Of a DNA stretch of 64,000 nt, positions 18,376 through 26,601 are shown in pieces. Position 1 is the stretch's first letter; each line of letters starts with the position of its first letter. Both the position numbers and the translations under genes were made by a program. The notes beneath the pieces were generated by a model. It worked only from the letters and a program-made list of their open reading frames with translations, searched no databases and was not told the DNA's origin. Source of the DNA: Mycolicibacterium sp. CBMA 226 (GTDB taxonomy: Bacteria > Actinomycetota > Actinomycetes > Mycobacteriales > Mycobacteriaceae); NCBI RefSeq assembly GCF_009729075.1, contig NZ_VTGY01000020.1, positions 1 to 64,000 of the forward strand, read 5' to 3'.

Positions 18376-19305
18376 GTGAAACTCGCGAGGCCCGATATCC
18401 GTCATCCCCGTGTCGTTTTGGCTGGTTGTCAGGCTCTCGTCGAAGGCGACGGCGATGACGACGGGTTGGTCGGGGCCCTGCGTGACCGCGGATTGCACGC
18501 CCGCTGGCTCGCTTGGGATGACCCGGCCACGCTGGAGGCCGACCTCGTGATCCTGCGGGCCACGTGGGACTACACCGAACGGCACGACGAGTTCCTGGCA
18601 TGGACCGGGAAGGTGCGCAATCTGCTGAATGCGCCCGAGGTGGTCGCGTGGAACAGCGACAAGAGCTACCTGGCGGATTTGGCGGCGGCCGGGGTGCCGA
18701 CCGTGCCGAGTGCGTTTTTCGCGCCGGGGGAGTCGGTGACGGTGCCCGCCGGCCAGGTCGTCGTCAAACCCGCGGTGGGTGCGGGTTCGGTTGGTGCGCA
18801 ACGCTTCACCGACACCCGACAGGCCGTTGCACACGCTGCGGCGCTGCAGGCCGACGGCCGGACCGCGCTGGTCCAGCCCTACGACGAGCGCATCGAGGCC
18901 GGCGAGACCGCGCTGGTGTTCCTGGCCGGCAAGCAGTCACACGCCTTCATCAAGGGCCCGATGTTGCCGCCGCCCGGCGGCAGTCTGGAGATGCACGAAT
19001 CCGGCACGTACGCCGAGGAACAGCTGCAACCGGCCGATCCGGACTTCGAGCTGTGGGACGTCGGTTACGCGACGCTGTCCGCGGCGGCGGCACATCTCGG
19101 CATCGAGCCGGCAGAGCTCTTGTACGCCCGCGTGGACGTCATCGGCGACCGCCGGGACCCGCGGTTGCTCGAGCTGGAATTGGTAGAACCGGGTTTGGGC
19201 TGGCGGCAGCTGGCCGCGCCCGAACGCGCTCTGGCGCAACGGCAGTTCGCCGTCGGCGTCGAGTCAGCTCTGGAGCGGCTCGGCCTCGGTCCGCTGTCGC
19301 GCTGA
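18376..19305 (+). CDS. ATP-grasp fold protein (RimK/glutathione-synthetase-like), substrate unknown
   Basis: The 309-residue protein has an N-terminal alpha/beta part (LVILRATWDYTERHDEFLAW). ATP-grasp features follow: NSDKSYLADLAAAGVPTVPS, VVVKPAVGAGSVGAQRF (P-loop-like lysine strand), LVQPYDERIEAGETALVFLAGK, and a C-terminal metal-binding LLELELVEPGLGWRQL. Proteins of this kind ligate a carboxylate to an amine or thiol using ATP. The GTG at 18376 was chosen from the leaderless -10 and because upstream sequence lies in the divergent qor gene. The substrate cannot be told; no RiPP or peptide precursor is seen beside it. Confidence 0.8.
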   Translation: MKLARPDIRHPRVVLAGCQALVEGDGDDDGLVGALRDRGLHARWLAWDDPATLEADLVILRATWDYTERHDEFLAWTGKVRNLLNAPEVVAWNSDKSYLADLAAAGVPTVPSAFFAPGESVTVPAGQVVVKPAVGAGSVGAQRFTDTRQAVAHAAALQADGRTALVQPYDERIEAGETALVFLAGKQSHAFIKGPMLPPPGGSLEMHESGTYAEEQLQPADPDFELWDVGYATLSAAAAHLGIEPAELLYARVDVIGDRRDPRLLELELVEPGLGWRQLAAPERALAQRQFAVGVESALERLGLGPLSR

Positions 19306-19327
19306 CCACCGGTGAAAGGCGGGCATT

Positions 19328-19798
19328 GTGCCTGACGACTACCACGACAATCTTGCCGATCTCAGCATGTTCGCCCGCGCGATGGGGCAGGGTATTGCCG
19401 CCAACCGGCGCAATGTCAGCACTGACAACGGGCGGGTGTTTTGGAAGCTCACCGACGCCGACGATGGCGGGCTCGCCTGGCTCGCGTTCACCCGGCCAGA
19501 TGCGCGGTTGACACTCGGTCGGCGCAAGGTGTGGACGTTGATCCCGCAGCTGCAGATTTTCATGGCCAATTGGTTCGTGATCGTCGACCGAGAGCGCACC
19601 GATCAGAGCCAGTGGATTCACACCAACGTCGACCTTTATGAGGCGCGCGAGCTCGCCCTGTCGGTGCCGCGGCCAGAAGCCGAGGACATGAAGCGGATCA
19701 CCCGGCCCCAAGCGGTGCTGACTCTGGATGACATCGACCGCCACAAGGTGTCGACCGTATTGGGCAAGGGAACCGCTACAGCGCTGAAAATTCGCTGA
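19328..19798 (+). CDS. Conserved hypothetical protein
   Basis: The protein is 156 residues and cytoplasmic, with no signal or membrane segment. It has WLAFTRPDARLTLGRRKVWTLIPQLQIFMANWFVIVDRE, an aromatic beta-rich core, and a basic C-terminus (HKVSTVLGKGTATALKIR). No family was recognised. The GTG at 19328 lies 22 bp after the ATP-grasp gene, so the two are likely one operon. Its 3' end faces ctaA across a cluster of inverted repeats. Confidence 0.7.
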   Translation: MPDDYHDNLADLSMFARAMGQGIAANRRNVSTDNGRVFWKLTDADDGGLAWLAFTRPDARLTLGRRKVWTLIPQLQIFMANWFVIVDRERTDQSQWIHTNVDLYEARELALSVPRPEAEDMKRITRPQAVLTLDDIDRHKVSTVLGKGTATALKIR

Positions 19799-19840
19799 CA
19801 GAGACTGCCGCAGCGCGGGTAGTGGGCGGCAGCCTGAGCC

Positions 19841-19972
19841 GAGATCCCTGACGTCAATCTGCGGCGGCATATGGCCACCTTGACTGAATGCAGGGACCGA
19901 TTTCGGCGTCGTCGCGTCCCTGTTTTCAACTTGTGACGGGGTGTCGCAGACCTGATTGAAGTCAGGGACTCG
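19841..19972. repeat. Four alternating copies of a YTGAMNNCAGGGAY repeat between convergent genes
   Basis: Copies lie at 19841-19858 (minus), 19880-19899 (plus), 19915-19932 (minus) and 19953-19972 (plus), sharing TTGA-N3-CAGGGA. Copies 1 and 4 pair at 13 of 14 positions (TCCCTGACGTCAAT against ATTGAAGTCAGGGA). Copies 3 and 4 also pair. Lying between the ends of two convergent genes, they could fold as nested hairpins and act as a bidirectional terminator. Confidence 0.6.
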
Positions 19973-20890
19973 CTAATCGGCCTCGGTCCGGTGTCGCATC
20001 GACGCCCATAGGGCGGCGGTGGCGGCGGTGCAGGCGGCGGCGCCCGCAACGTGGATGGCGACCAGCACCGCGGGCACGCCGGTGTAGAACTGGACGGCGC
20101 CGACCGCGCCCTGCGCGAGCACGAGTCCAGCCAGCACGGCCAGCCGCAGCAGCACGGGCTTGGGGGCGCGCACCGCGAGTAGGGCGAAGCCCAGTCCGAT
20201 GACGAAGCTCAGGTAGGCCACGAGCAGTGACGAGTGCAGGTGCGCCAGATCGGTGATCTCGACCTGTAGGCGCTTGACCGGTTGCAGTGCGCTTTTGTCG
20301 CCGGCGTGCGGTCCGGCGCCCGTGACCAGCGTCCCGGTCACCAGCACCGTGGACAGCGTGACGGCGGTCAGCGCGGTGAACCAGCGCAGTGGCCGGGGCA
20401 CGACGAGTTGGTCGGTGCCCGAGTCGGGTTCGCCGATCTTGACGTACAGCAGCACCGCCAGCCAGACCATGACCATCGACACCAGTAGGTGGACGGCGAC
20501 CGTCCACCACAGCAGCCCGGTGCGCACCGTGATGCCGCCGATGACCGCCTGCACGACCGTCGATGCCGGCATCAACCAGGCGTAGACCTGCACCTCGCGG
20601 CGACGGCCGGCGCGGATGACGGCGAGGACGGCCAGGGCAGCCGTCAGCACCACGCCGAACGTGAACATCCGGTTGGTGAATTCGACGGCCTGATGCACGA
20701 CGGGCACTTCGGCGTGTGGCACGGGCACGAAGCTGCCGGGGAAGCACTGCGGCCACGTGGGGCAGCCGAGTCCGGATGCCGTGACGCGGACGATGGCCCC
20801 GGTGACGGCGATGCCGCCCTGGGTCAGGATGACCAGGAACGCGATGAGCCGCTGGACCCGAAGCGAGGGAATGGGCAGCTTGTCGAGCAC
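19973..20890 (-). CDS. ctaA: Heme A synthase
   Basis: This 305-residue COX15/CtaA-family membrane protein oxidises heme O to heme A for cytochrome aa3 oxidase. About eight hydrophobic helices are visible. Heme-ligand histidines occur in HQAVEFTNR, HLLVSMVMV, LAHLHSSLL and AIHVAGAA. The first extracytoplasmic loop holds the cysteine pair GLGCPTWPQC seen in this family. The GTG at 20888-20890 lies 6 nt after a TACGAT hexamer on the minus strand, favouring a leaderless start. It pairs functionally with ctaB. Confidence 0.96.
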   Translation of the reverse strand: MLDKLPIPSLRVQRLIAFLVILTQGGIAVTGAIVRVTASGLGCPTWPQCFPGSFVPVPHAEVPVVHQAVEFTNRMFTFGVVLTAALAVLAVIRAGRRREVQVYAWLMPASTVVQAVIGGITVRTGLLWWTVAVHLLVSMVMVWLAVLLYVKIGEPDSGTDQLVVPRPLRWFTALTAVTLSTVLVTGTLVTGAGPHAGDKSALQPVKRLQVEITDLAHLHSSLLVAYLSFVIGLGFALLAVRAPKPVLLRLAVLAGLVLAQGAVGAVQFYTGVPAVLVAIHVAGAAACTAATAALWASMRHRTEAD

Positions 20891-20896
20891 GCTCCG

Positions 20897-20902
20897 ATCG
20901 TA
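20897..20902 (-). promoter_or_regulatory. Candidate leaderless -10 of ctaA
   Basis: The minus strand reads TACGAT, ending 6 nt before the ctaA GTG. The upstream gene, the ABC permease, is on the same strand 46 bp away, so ctaA may have its own promoter within that gap. Confidence 0.45.
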
Positions 20903-20936
20903 GGGCAGCGTTAACTACGTGCCGTAGTAGGGGCGG

Positions 20937-21719
20937 TCAGCTGAACCGGAACCAGCGCATCGCAGCCAGCCCGGCAAGCACACCCCACACCGCCAGCACG
21001 GCGATGCCGAACCAGTCCACCGACAGCGTCATCGCCTGTGTCAGGGCTTCGGTCAGCGCACCAGACGGCGTCAGACGGGCCACCCAGCGCAACGTCTCGG
21101 GCACGACGCGGTGCTCGATGGTCAGCGCGCCGAGGCCGGCCAGGACGAACCACAGCAGGTTCGCCAGGGCCAGCACGATCTCGGCTTTCAGCGTGCCGCC
21201 CAGCAGTAGGCCCAGTGCGGCGAACGAGGCGGTGCCGAGTGCGATGACGGCGGCGCCCAGCAGCAGGCCGAGTGGGCTCGGCCGCCAGCCCAGCGCAATT
21301 CCGATGCCGCCCAACAGGATTGACTGCAGAAACACCGTGGTGACGACGGCCAGTGACTTTCCGGCGATGATGCCCCACACCGGCAGCGCGGTGGCGCCGA
21401 GGCGCTTCAGTGCGCCGTAGCGCCGATCGAAGGCGACAGCGATGGCCTGACCGGTGAACGCCGTCGAGATCACCGCCAGCGCCATGATCGGCGGGGTGAA
21501 TGTGCCCGGGCGGTGATCGCCGAGGGAGCCCAGCGGCAGCAGCGTGAGTCCGACCAGCAGCGTGATCGGGATGAACATCGTCAGCAGCAACTGCTCGCCG
21601 TTGCGCAGCAGCAGTTTGAGCTCCAGGCCGTACTGTGCCGCCAGCATCGCGGGGACTCCCGCCGGCCTCGGGTCCGGGGTGAACGTCCCCGGCGCGAAGC
21701 GATTCGTCTCGGTCGTCAT
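20937..21719 (-). CDS. ABC transporter permease (Rv1457c-like, ABC-2 type)
   Basis: The 260-residue protein has six hydrophobic segments, starting with LLLTMFIPITLLVGLTLLPLG near residue 45. It has the ABC-2 exporter pattern with FDRRYGALKRLGATALPVWGI, typical of drug or lipid efflux permeases. The preceding gene encodes the matching ATPase and overlaps it by 4 bp, so they form one exporter. The ATG at 21717-21719 fits that overlap. The substrate is unknown. The placement behind the mannosyltransferase mptB suggests a cell-envelope role, which is inference only. Confidence 0.9.
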   Translation of the reverse strand: MTTETNRFAPGTFTPDPRPAGVPAMLAAQYGLELKLLLRNGEQLLLTMFIPITLLVGLTLLPLGSLGDHRPGTFTPPIMALAVISTAFTGQAIAVAFDRRYGALKRLGATALPVWGIIAGKSLAVVTTVFLQSILLGGIGIALGWRPSPLGLLLGAAVIALGTASFAALGLLLGGTLKAEIVLALANLLWFVLAGLGALTIEHRVVPETLRWVARLTPSGALTEALTQAMTLSVDWFGIAVLAVWGVLAGLAAMRWFRFS

Positions 21720-22645
21720 GACCGCAGCTCCCGTCCGGTCAGGTCGAGGAACACGTCCTCCAGGCTGCGCTGCTCGACGCGCATGTCGGTAGCGAGCACG
21801 TTCACCCGGGCGGCCCAGGCGGTAACGGTGGCCAGCACCTGCGGGTCGATGTGCCCTTCCACCAGGTATTCACCGCTGGCGGCCTCGCTGGCGCGGTAGC
21901 CCTCGGGCAGCGCGGAAACCAACAGCGACAGATCGAGCTTGGGTGGCGCGGAGAAACGCAACTGGTTCTCGGCGCCACCGCGCATCAGGTCGGCGGGCGT
22001 GCCGGCAGCCACCGCCGCGCCGTGGTCGATGATGACGATCCGGTCGGCCAGTTCCTCGGCTTCCGCCAGCTGGTGGGTGGTGAGCACGACGGTCACGCCG
22101 TCGCGGCGCAGGCCTTCGATCAACTCCCACACCACGATTCGCGCGTGGGCGTCCATGCCGGCGGTGGGTTCGTCGAGGAACACCAGCTCTGGGCGCCCGA
22201 CGATGGCGCAGGCCAGTGCCAGACGCTGCTGCTGCCCGCCGGACAGTCGGCGGTAGGTGGTGCGGGCGGCCTCGGTGAGGCCGAGGGTGTTCATCAGCCA
22301 CTGCGGATCGAGCGGATCGGCCGAGTACGCCGCAACCAGGTTCAGCATTTCGCCGGCCTTGGCGGCGGGGTAGCCGCCGCCGCCCTGCAGCATCACGCCG
22401 ATGCGGGCGCGCAGCTTGGCGTTGTCGGCGGTGGGGTCGAGGCCCAGGATCGAGATCGCGCCGGAGTCGGGCTTGATGAAGCCCTCACACATCTCGACGG
22501 TGGTGGTCTTACCGGCCCCGTTGGGTCCGAGCAGGGCCAGTACCTCGGCGCGGTGCACCTCGAGATCGAGGTTGTTCACGGCCTGGACATCGCCGTAGCG
22601 CTTGCTGACGCCGCGCAGCAATACGGGCGTCTCTCCGGAACTCAC
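21716..22645 (-). CDS. ABC transporter ATP-binding protein (Rv1458c-like)
   Basis: The 309-residue ABC ATPase has Walker A GPNGAGKTTT (about residues 38-47), the Q-loop, signature LSGGQQQRLALA, Walker B LVFLDEPTAGMD and the H-loop TTHQL. The C-terminal 90 residues form a regulatory tail as in drug-exporter ATPases. The GTG start (22643-22645) overlaps the mptB stop by 4 bp, and its own stop overlaps the permease start. It energises the adjacent ABC-2 permease. Confidence 0.94.
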   Translation of the reverse strand: MSSGETPVLLRGVSKRYGDVQAVNNLDLEVHRAEVLALLGPNGAGKTTTVEMCEGFIKPDSGAISILGLDPTADNAKLRARIGVMLQGGGGYPAAKAGEMLNLVAAYSADPLDPQWLMNTLGLTEAARTTYRRLSGGQQQRLALACAIVGRPELVFLDEPTAGMDAHARIVVWELIEGLRRDGVTVVLTTHQLAEAEELADRIVIIDHGAAVAAGTPADLMRGGAENQLRFSAPPKLDLSLLVSALPEGYRASEAASGEYLVEGHIDPQVLATVTAWAARVNVLATDMRVEQRSLEDVFLDLTGRELRS

Positions 22646-24321
22646 GGGGATTCAGCGTAAGCGTCGGGCCTGGCAGAGGAGCTACCAGGGGCGTCACCGT
22701 TGTCGGACTCCGGCAATCCGCGCCACGGCAGGCGACCCCGGGTCAGCCCGATCAGCAGCAGCACGATGACGGTGCTGGCCAGGGTGGCGTCGAGGATCTG
22801 GAAGAGTGCGAACCGGTCACCATTGGCTGTCGGGCCGAAGACGCCGACGACGAACGTCACCACGATGGTGGTGCCGCGGAAGCCGGGCCGGGTGGCCCAG
22901 CAGGCGAGCGGGATGATCGCCCACAGCAGGTACCAGGGCTGCACGACGGGGAACAGCAGCACCGTCGCGCCCATGGCGACACCGAGGCCGCCCAGCGGAT
23001 GGAGCCGGCCGCGCAGTACCGACAGCAGCAGCCAGCTCACCAGCACGCCGATGACGAAAACGCCGATTCCACGGGTGAGCCCGAGCACCGCGGTAGTGTG
23101 GTCGCCCAGTCCCAGCAGGATGCCGACCTGCCCGGTACCCAGTGCGACCAGCGTCGGCGGCGACATCCAGGAGCGCACGACGTTCGCGGTGCCGAGCGTG
23201 AACAACCAGCCGAAGCCCAGGCCGCTCGCCCAGCCGATGAGCGCCATGACCGCGAGCGCGACCACCCCCAATGGCACGCAGGCCTGGAAGAAGGCCTTGA
23301 CCGTCCCACCGAGCCGGCGCGCGAGGGCCATCGACACGAAGCCGAGGGCCAGCAGGGACGGCAGTTTGATCTGCGACGACATGGCGATGAGCACCGTGCC
23401 AGTGAGCAGCATCGCCAGCGGCCACCACGCCGCCCAGTCGTCGCGGTGCCGTGGCCAGTGCAGGGGCCGCGGGATGAACGGGCGGCCGGAATCGATGCCG
23501 CGCATGGCGAATTCGGTGCCGGCGAGCATCAGGCCGAGCATCGGCGCCTCGTTGTGGATGCCGGCGATGAGGTGCATGAAGAGCAGGGGATTACAGGGCC
23601 CCAGCCACAGGGCGCTGACCTCGGCCACGCCGCAGCGCCGGGCCAGGCGTGGCGTTGCCCACACCGTGGCGGCGACGCCGAGCAGCACCACCAGCCGATG
23701 CGACAGCACCCCGGCGACGATGTTGTCGCCCGTCAGTTCCGAAATGCCGCGCCCGATCCACAGGAACAACGGTCCGTATGGGGCCGGCGTCTCGCGCCAC
23801 AGGCTCGGCACGGTGAGAGTGAAGACATGGCCGAGGCCGAGGCCGGTGGCCGGGCCGACGCGGTAGGGGTCCAGGCCGATGCTCGCTATCTGGCTCTGTG
23901 CCAGATAGGAGTAGACGTCCTTGCTGTACATGGGCGGCGCGATCAGCAGCGGCAGCGCCCACAGCATCAGGGTCTGGTCCAGCTGGCTGCGCGACATCCG
24001 GCGTTTGCCCAGCGTGTAGCGGCCGAGCAGCAGCCACGCCAGCGCCATCATGACGGCACCGGTGGTGGTCATGGTCAGCGAGACCGTCTGGATGCGCGAC
24101 GGCAGATTCAGCAGGCGCACCCCGAATGTGGGGTCCTGTACGACAGGTCGGGCGCCGGCGCCGAGCGCGCCGATGGCCATGAGTACCGTTCCAGTGGCAC
24201 CGAATCGTCTGGTCCGGCGCAGCGAAGCGACCTCGGATGCGTTCAGCGGGAAGCCGACGGACGGCTCGTCGGCGTGCCAATGCGCGACGGCCGTGCTCAG
24301 GTGCTGAAGGCGGTCGGGCAT
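22642..24321 (-). CDS. mptB: Alpha-(1->6)-mannopyranosyltransferase MptB
   Basis: The 559-residue polytopic protein has about a dozen hydrophobic helices in the GT-C pattern. It corresponds to Rv1459c, whose orthologues use polyprenyl-phosphate mannose to begin the mannan core of lipomannan. An extracytoplasmic catalytic-loop region, MYSKDVYSYLAQSQIASIG, is followed by DPYRVGP; it contains the acidic residues expected of GT-C enzymes. The ATG at 24319-24321 lies 6 nt after TAATCT on the minus strand. It is divergent from sufR and leads a three-gene operon with the ABC exporter. Confidence 0.9.
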   Translation of the reverse strand: MPDRLQHLSTAVAHWHADEPSVGFPLNASEVASLRRTRRFGATGTVLMAIGALGAGARPVVQDPTFGVRLLNLPSRIQTVSLTMTTTGAVMMALAWLLLGRYTLGKRRMSRSQLDQTLMLWALPLLIAPPMYSKDVYSYLAQSQIASIGLDPYRVGPATGLGLGHVFTLTVPSLWRETPAPYGPLFLWIGRGISELTGDNIVAGVLSHRLVVLLGVAATVWATPRLARRCGVAEVSALWLGPCNPLLFMHLIAGIHNEAPMLGLMLAGTEFAMRGIDSGRPFIPRPLHWPRHRDDWAAWWPLAMLLTGTVLIAMSSQIKLPSLLALGFVSMALARRLGGTVKAFFQACVPLGVVALAVMALIGWASGLGFGWLFTLGTANVVRSWMSPPTLVALGTGQVGILLGLGDHTTAVLGLTRGIGVFVIGVLVSWLLLSVLRGRLHPLGGLGVAMGATVLLFPVVQPWYLLWAIIPLACWATRPGFRGTTIVVTFVVGVFGPTANGDRFALFQILDATLASTVIVLLLIGLTRGRLPWRGLPESDNGDAPGSSSARPDAYAESP

Positions 24322-24327
24322 CAGAGC

Positions 24328-24333
24328 AGATTA
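24328..24333 (-). promoter_or_regulatory. Candidate leaderless -10 of mptB
   Basis: The minus strand reads TAATCT, ending 6 nt before the mptB ATG, within the divergent mptB-sufR intergenic region. Confidence 0.5.
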
Positions 24334-24383
24334 GCCGTAGGTCTGTTCGGCACCGACCAACTCGGTGATAAGGGTTACCTTCC

Positions 24384-24389
24384 TAGATT
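24384..24389 (+). promoter_or_regulatory. Candidate -10 of the suf operon
   Basis: TAGATT fits the mycobacterial -10 and would start transcription near 24396, ten bases before the SufR-type palindrome. No clear -35 is seen. Confidence 0.4.
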
Positions 24390-24405
24390 CGGTTCCTGAA
24401 TTCCG

Positions 24406-24422
24406 TCACAATGGTGTTGTGA
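24406..24422. promoter_or_regulatory. Candidate SufR operator
   Basis: TCACAA-N5-TTGTGA is a perfect inverted repeat lying just downstream of the putative transcription start and covering the GTG start codon (24419). SufR in M. tuberculosis is reported to bind an N5-spaced palindrome with a TGTGA half-site ahead of its own operon. The match is to spacing and half-site only. Confidence 0.65.
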
Positions 24423-25177
24423 AATTGCCGTCCGGAGCTCCCGAGGCTGTCGGCACCGCGACCGCGGTGGCGTCGGCGACGGCTGCTTCCGAGGGTCACA
24501 CCCGCTCGGCGATAGTGCAGTTGCTGCTGGAAGGCGCCGTGACCGCGACCCAGATCGGCGAGCAGCTCGGCATCTCCGCCGCCGGTGTGCGGCGTCATCT
24601 CGACGCGCTCATCGAGGCCGGCGACGCCGAATCCAGCGCCGCCGCCGCGTGGCAGCACAACGGCCGCGGCCGTCCCGCCAAGCGCTACCGGCTGACCGCC
24701 GCCGGGCGTGCCAAGCTCGGCCACACCTACGACGACCTCGCCGCGGCCGCCATGCGTCAGCTGCGCGAGATCGGCGGTGACGACGCCATCCGGACGTTCG
24801 CGCGTCGCCGGATCGACTCGATCCTGTCCGGCGTCACCGCCGCCGGTGACGGCACCGACATCACTCATACCGCAGATCAGGTGGCCGCGGCGCTGACCAA
24901 GGCCGGCTACGCCACCACGACGACCCCGGTGACGGGCCCGATCGGCGGGGTACAGATCTGCCAGCACCACTGCCCGGTCTCGCACGTCGCCGAGGAGTTC
25001 CCCGAGCTGTGCGACGCCGAGCGTGAAGCGTTCGCCGAGGTGCTCGGCACGCACGTCCAGCGCCTGGCCACCATCGTCAACGGGGATTGTGCGTGTACGA
25101 CGCATGTCCCTGTCGTCCCCGAGCATGCAGTCCACTCGATCCACCCCGCGACCCAAGAAGAAGGAGTGTCGCAATGA
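24419..25177 (+). CDS. sufR: SufR, iron-sulfur-responsive repressor of the suf operon
   Basis: The 252-residue protein has a winged HTH at residues 42-68 (TATQIGEQLGISAAGVRRHL). Its cysteine-rich C-terminus has C181, C185, C198, C224 and C226, able to ligate an Fe-S cluster. SufR family members repress suf genes when loaded with cluster and release them when iron or cluster is scarce. It is the first gene of the operon and overlaps sufB by 4 bp. The GTG at 24419 is the likeliest start; a GTG at 24365 would add 18 residues but would place the -10 and operator inside the coding region. Confidence 0.92.
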   Translation: MKLPSGAPEAVGTATAVASATAASEGHTRSAIVQLLLEGAVTATQIGEQLGISAAGVRRHLDALIEAGDAESSAAAAWQHNGRGRPAKRYRLTAAGRAKLGHTYDDLAAAAMRQLREIGGDDAIRTFARRRIDSILSGVTAAGDGTDITHTADQVAAALTKAGYATTTTPVTGPIGGVQICQHHCPVSHVAEEFPELCDAEREAFAEVLGTHVQRLATIVNGDCACTTHVPVVPEHAVHSIHPATQEEGVSQ

Positions 25178-26601
25178 CGACCACCCCGGAGCAGTTGACC
25201 CAGGAGGAGACCATTGCCTCCCTGGGCACCTACGGCTATGGCTGGGCCGACAGTGATATCGCCGGCGCCGCCGCGACCCGTGGGCTGAACGAGGCTGTTG
25301 TCCGCGACATCTCCGCCAAGAAGAACGAGCCGGAGTGGATGCTCGACTTCCGGCTCAAGGCGCTGCGCATCTTCGACAAGAAGCCCATGCCGCGGTGGGG
25401 CAGCGACCTCGATGGCATCGACTTCGACAACATCAAGTACTTCGTGCGGTCCACCGAGAAGCAGGCCACGTCCTGGGAGGAACTGCCCGAGGACATCAAG
25501 AACACCTACGACCGCCTGGGCATCCCGGAGGCCGAGAAGCAGCGCCTCGTCGCCGGCGTTGCCGCGCAGTACGAGTCCGAGGTCGTGTACCACCAGATCC
25601 GCGAAGACCTCGAGGCACAGGGCGTCATCTTCCTGGACACCGACTCGGGCCTGCGCGAACACCCGGACCTGTTCAAGCAGTACTTCGGCACCGTGATCCC
25701 GTCCGGTGACAACAAGTTCTCCGCGCTGAACTCCGCGGTGTGGTCGGGTGGCTCGTTCATCTACGTGCCGCCGGGCGTGCACGTCGACATCCCGCTGCAG
25801 GCGTACTTCCGGATCAACACCGAGAACATGGGCCAGTTCGAGCGGACGCTGATCATCGCCGACGAAGGCTCCTACGTGCACTACGTGGAGGGTTGTACCG
25901 CGCCGATCTACAAGAGTGACTCGCTGCACTCGGCCGTCGTCGAGATCGTCGTGAAACCCGGTGCGCGCGTTCGGTACACGACCATCCAGAACTGGTCGAA
26001 CAACGTCTACAACCTGGTCACCAAGCGGGCCCGCGCCGAAGCCGGCGCGACCATGGAGTGGATCGACGGCAACATCGGTTCCAAGGTCACCATGAAGTAC
26101 CCGGCGGTCTGGATGACCGGCGAGCACGCCAAGGGCGAGGTGCTCTCGGTGGCGTTCGCGGGCGAGGGCCAGCACCAGGACACCGGCGCCAAGATGGTGC
26201 ACCTGGCGCCCAACACGTCGAGCAACATCGTGTCGAAGTCGGTGGCCCGCGGTGGCGGCCGGTCGTCGTACCGCGGCCTGATCCAGGTCAACAAGGGTGC
26301 GCACGGCTCCAAGTCGAGCGTGAAATGCGATGCGCTGCTTGTCGACAACGTGAGCCGCTCGGACACCTACCCGTACGTCGACATCCGCGAGGACGACGTC
26401 ACGATGGGTCACGAGGCCACGGTCTCGAAGGTGAGCGAGGATCAGATGTTCTATCTGATGAGCCGCGGCCTGACCGAGGACGAGGCCATGGCGATGGTGG
26501 TGCGCGGCTTCGTCGAGCCCATCGCCAAGGAACTGCCAATGGAATACGCGCTCGAGCTGAACCGGCTGATCGAGCTGCAAATGGAAGGTGCTGTCGGCTA
26601 G
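25174..26601 (+). CDS. sufB: Fe-S cluster scaffold protein SufB
   Basis: The 475-residue protein is the main scaffold of the SufBCD complex, where Fe-S clusters are assembled. It contains VHYVEGCTAPIYKSDSLHSAVVE, which holds the conserved cysteine of the core, and the C-terminal MSRGLTEDEAMAMVVRGFVEP shared with SufD. The family length is about 470-490, so the coding sequence is uninterrupted. M. tuberculosis SufB carries an intein, absent here. The ATG at 25174 overlaps the sufR stop (ATGA) and is preceded by GAAGAAGGAGTG. Confidence 0.97.
   Translation: MTTTPEQLTQEETIASLGTYGYGWADSDIAGAAATRGLNEAVVRDISAKKNEPEWMLDFRLKALRIFDKKPMPRWGSDLDGIDFDNIKYFVRSTEKQATSWEELPEDIKNTYDRLGIPEAEKQRLVAGVAAQYESEVVYHQIREDLEAQGVIFLDTDSGLREHPDLFKQYFGTVIPSGDNKFSALNSAVWSGGSFIYVPPGVHVDIPLQAYFRINTENMGQFERTLIIADEGSYVHYVEGCTAPIYKSDSLHSAVVEIVVKPGARVRYTTIQNWSNNVYNLVTKRARAEAGATMEWIDGNIGSKVTMKYPAVWMTGEHAKGEVLSVAFAGEGQHQDTGAKMVHLAPNTSSNIVSKSVARGGGRSSYRGLIQVNKGAHGSKSSVKCDALLVDNVSRSDTYPYVDIREDDVTMGHEATVSKVSEDQMFYLMSRGLTEDEAMAMVVRGFVEPIAKELPMEYALELNRLIELQMEGAVG

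Noticed and set aside
24369..24385. IdeR iron box near sufR
   Set aside because: AAGGGTTACCTT has only short matching arms and does not fit the 19-bp IdeR consensus.
25174..26601. Intein in sufB
   Set aside because: The gene is 475 codons with continuous SufB homology. No intein splice motifs or homing endonuclease domain are present.
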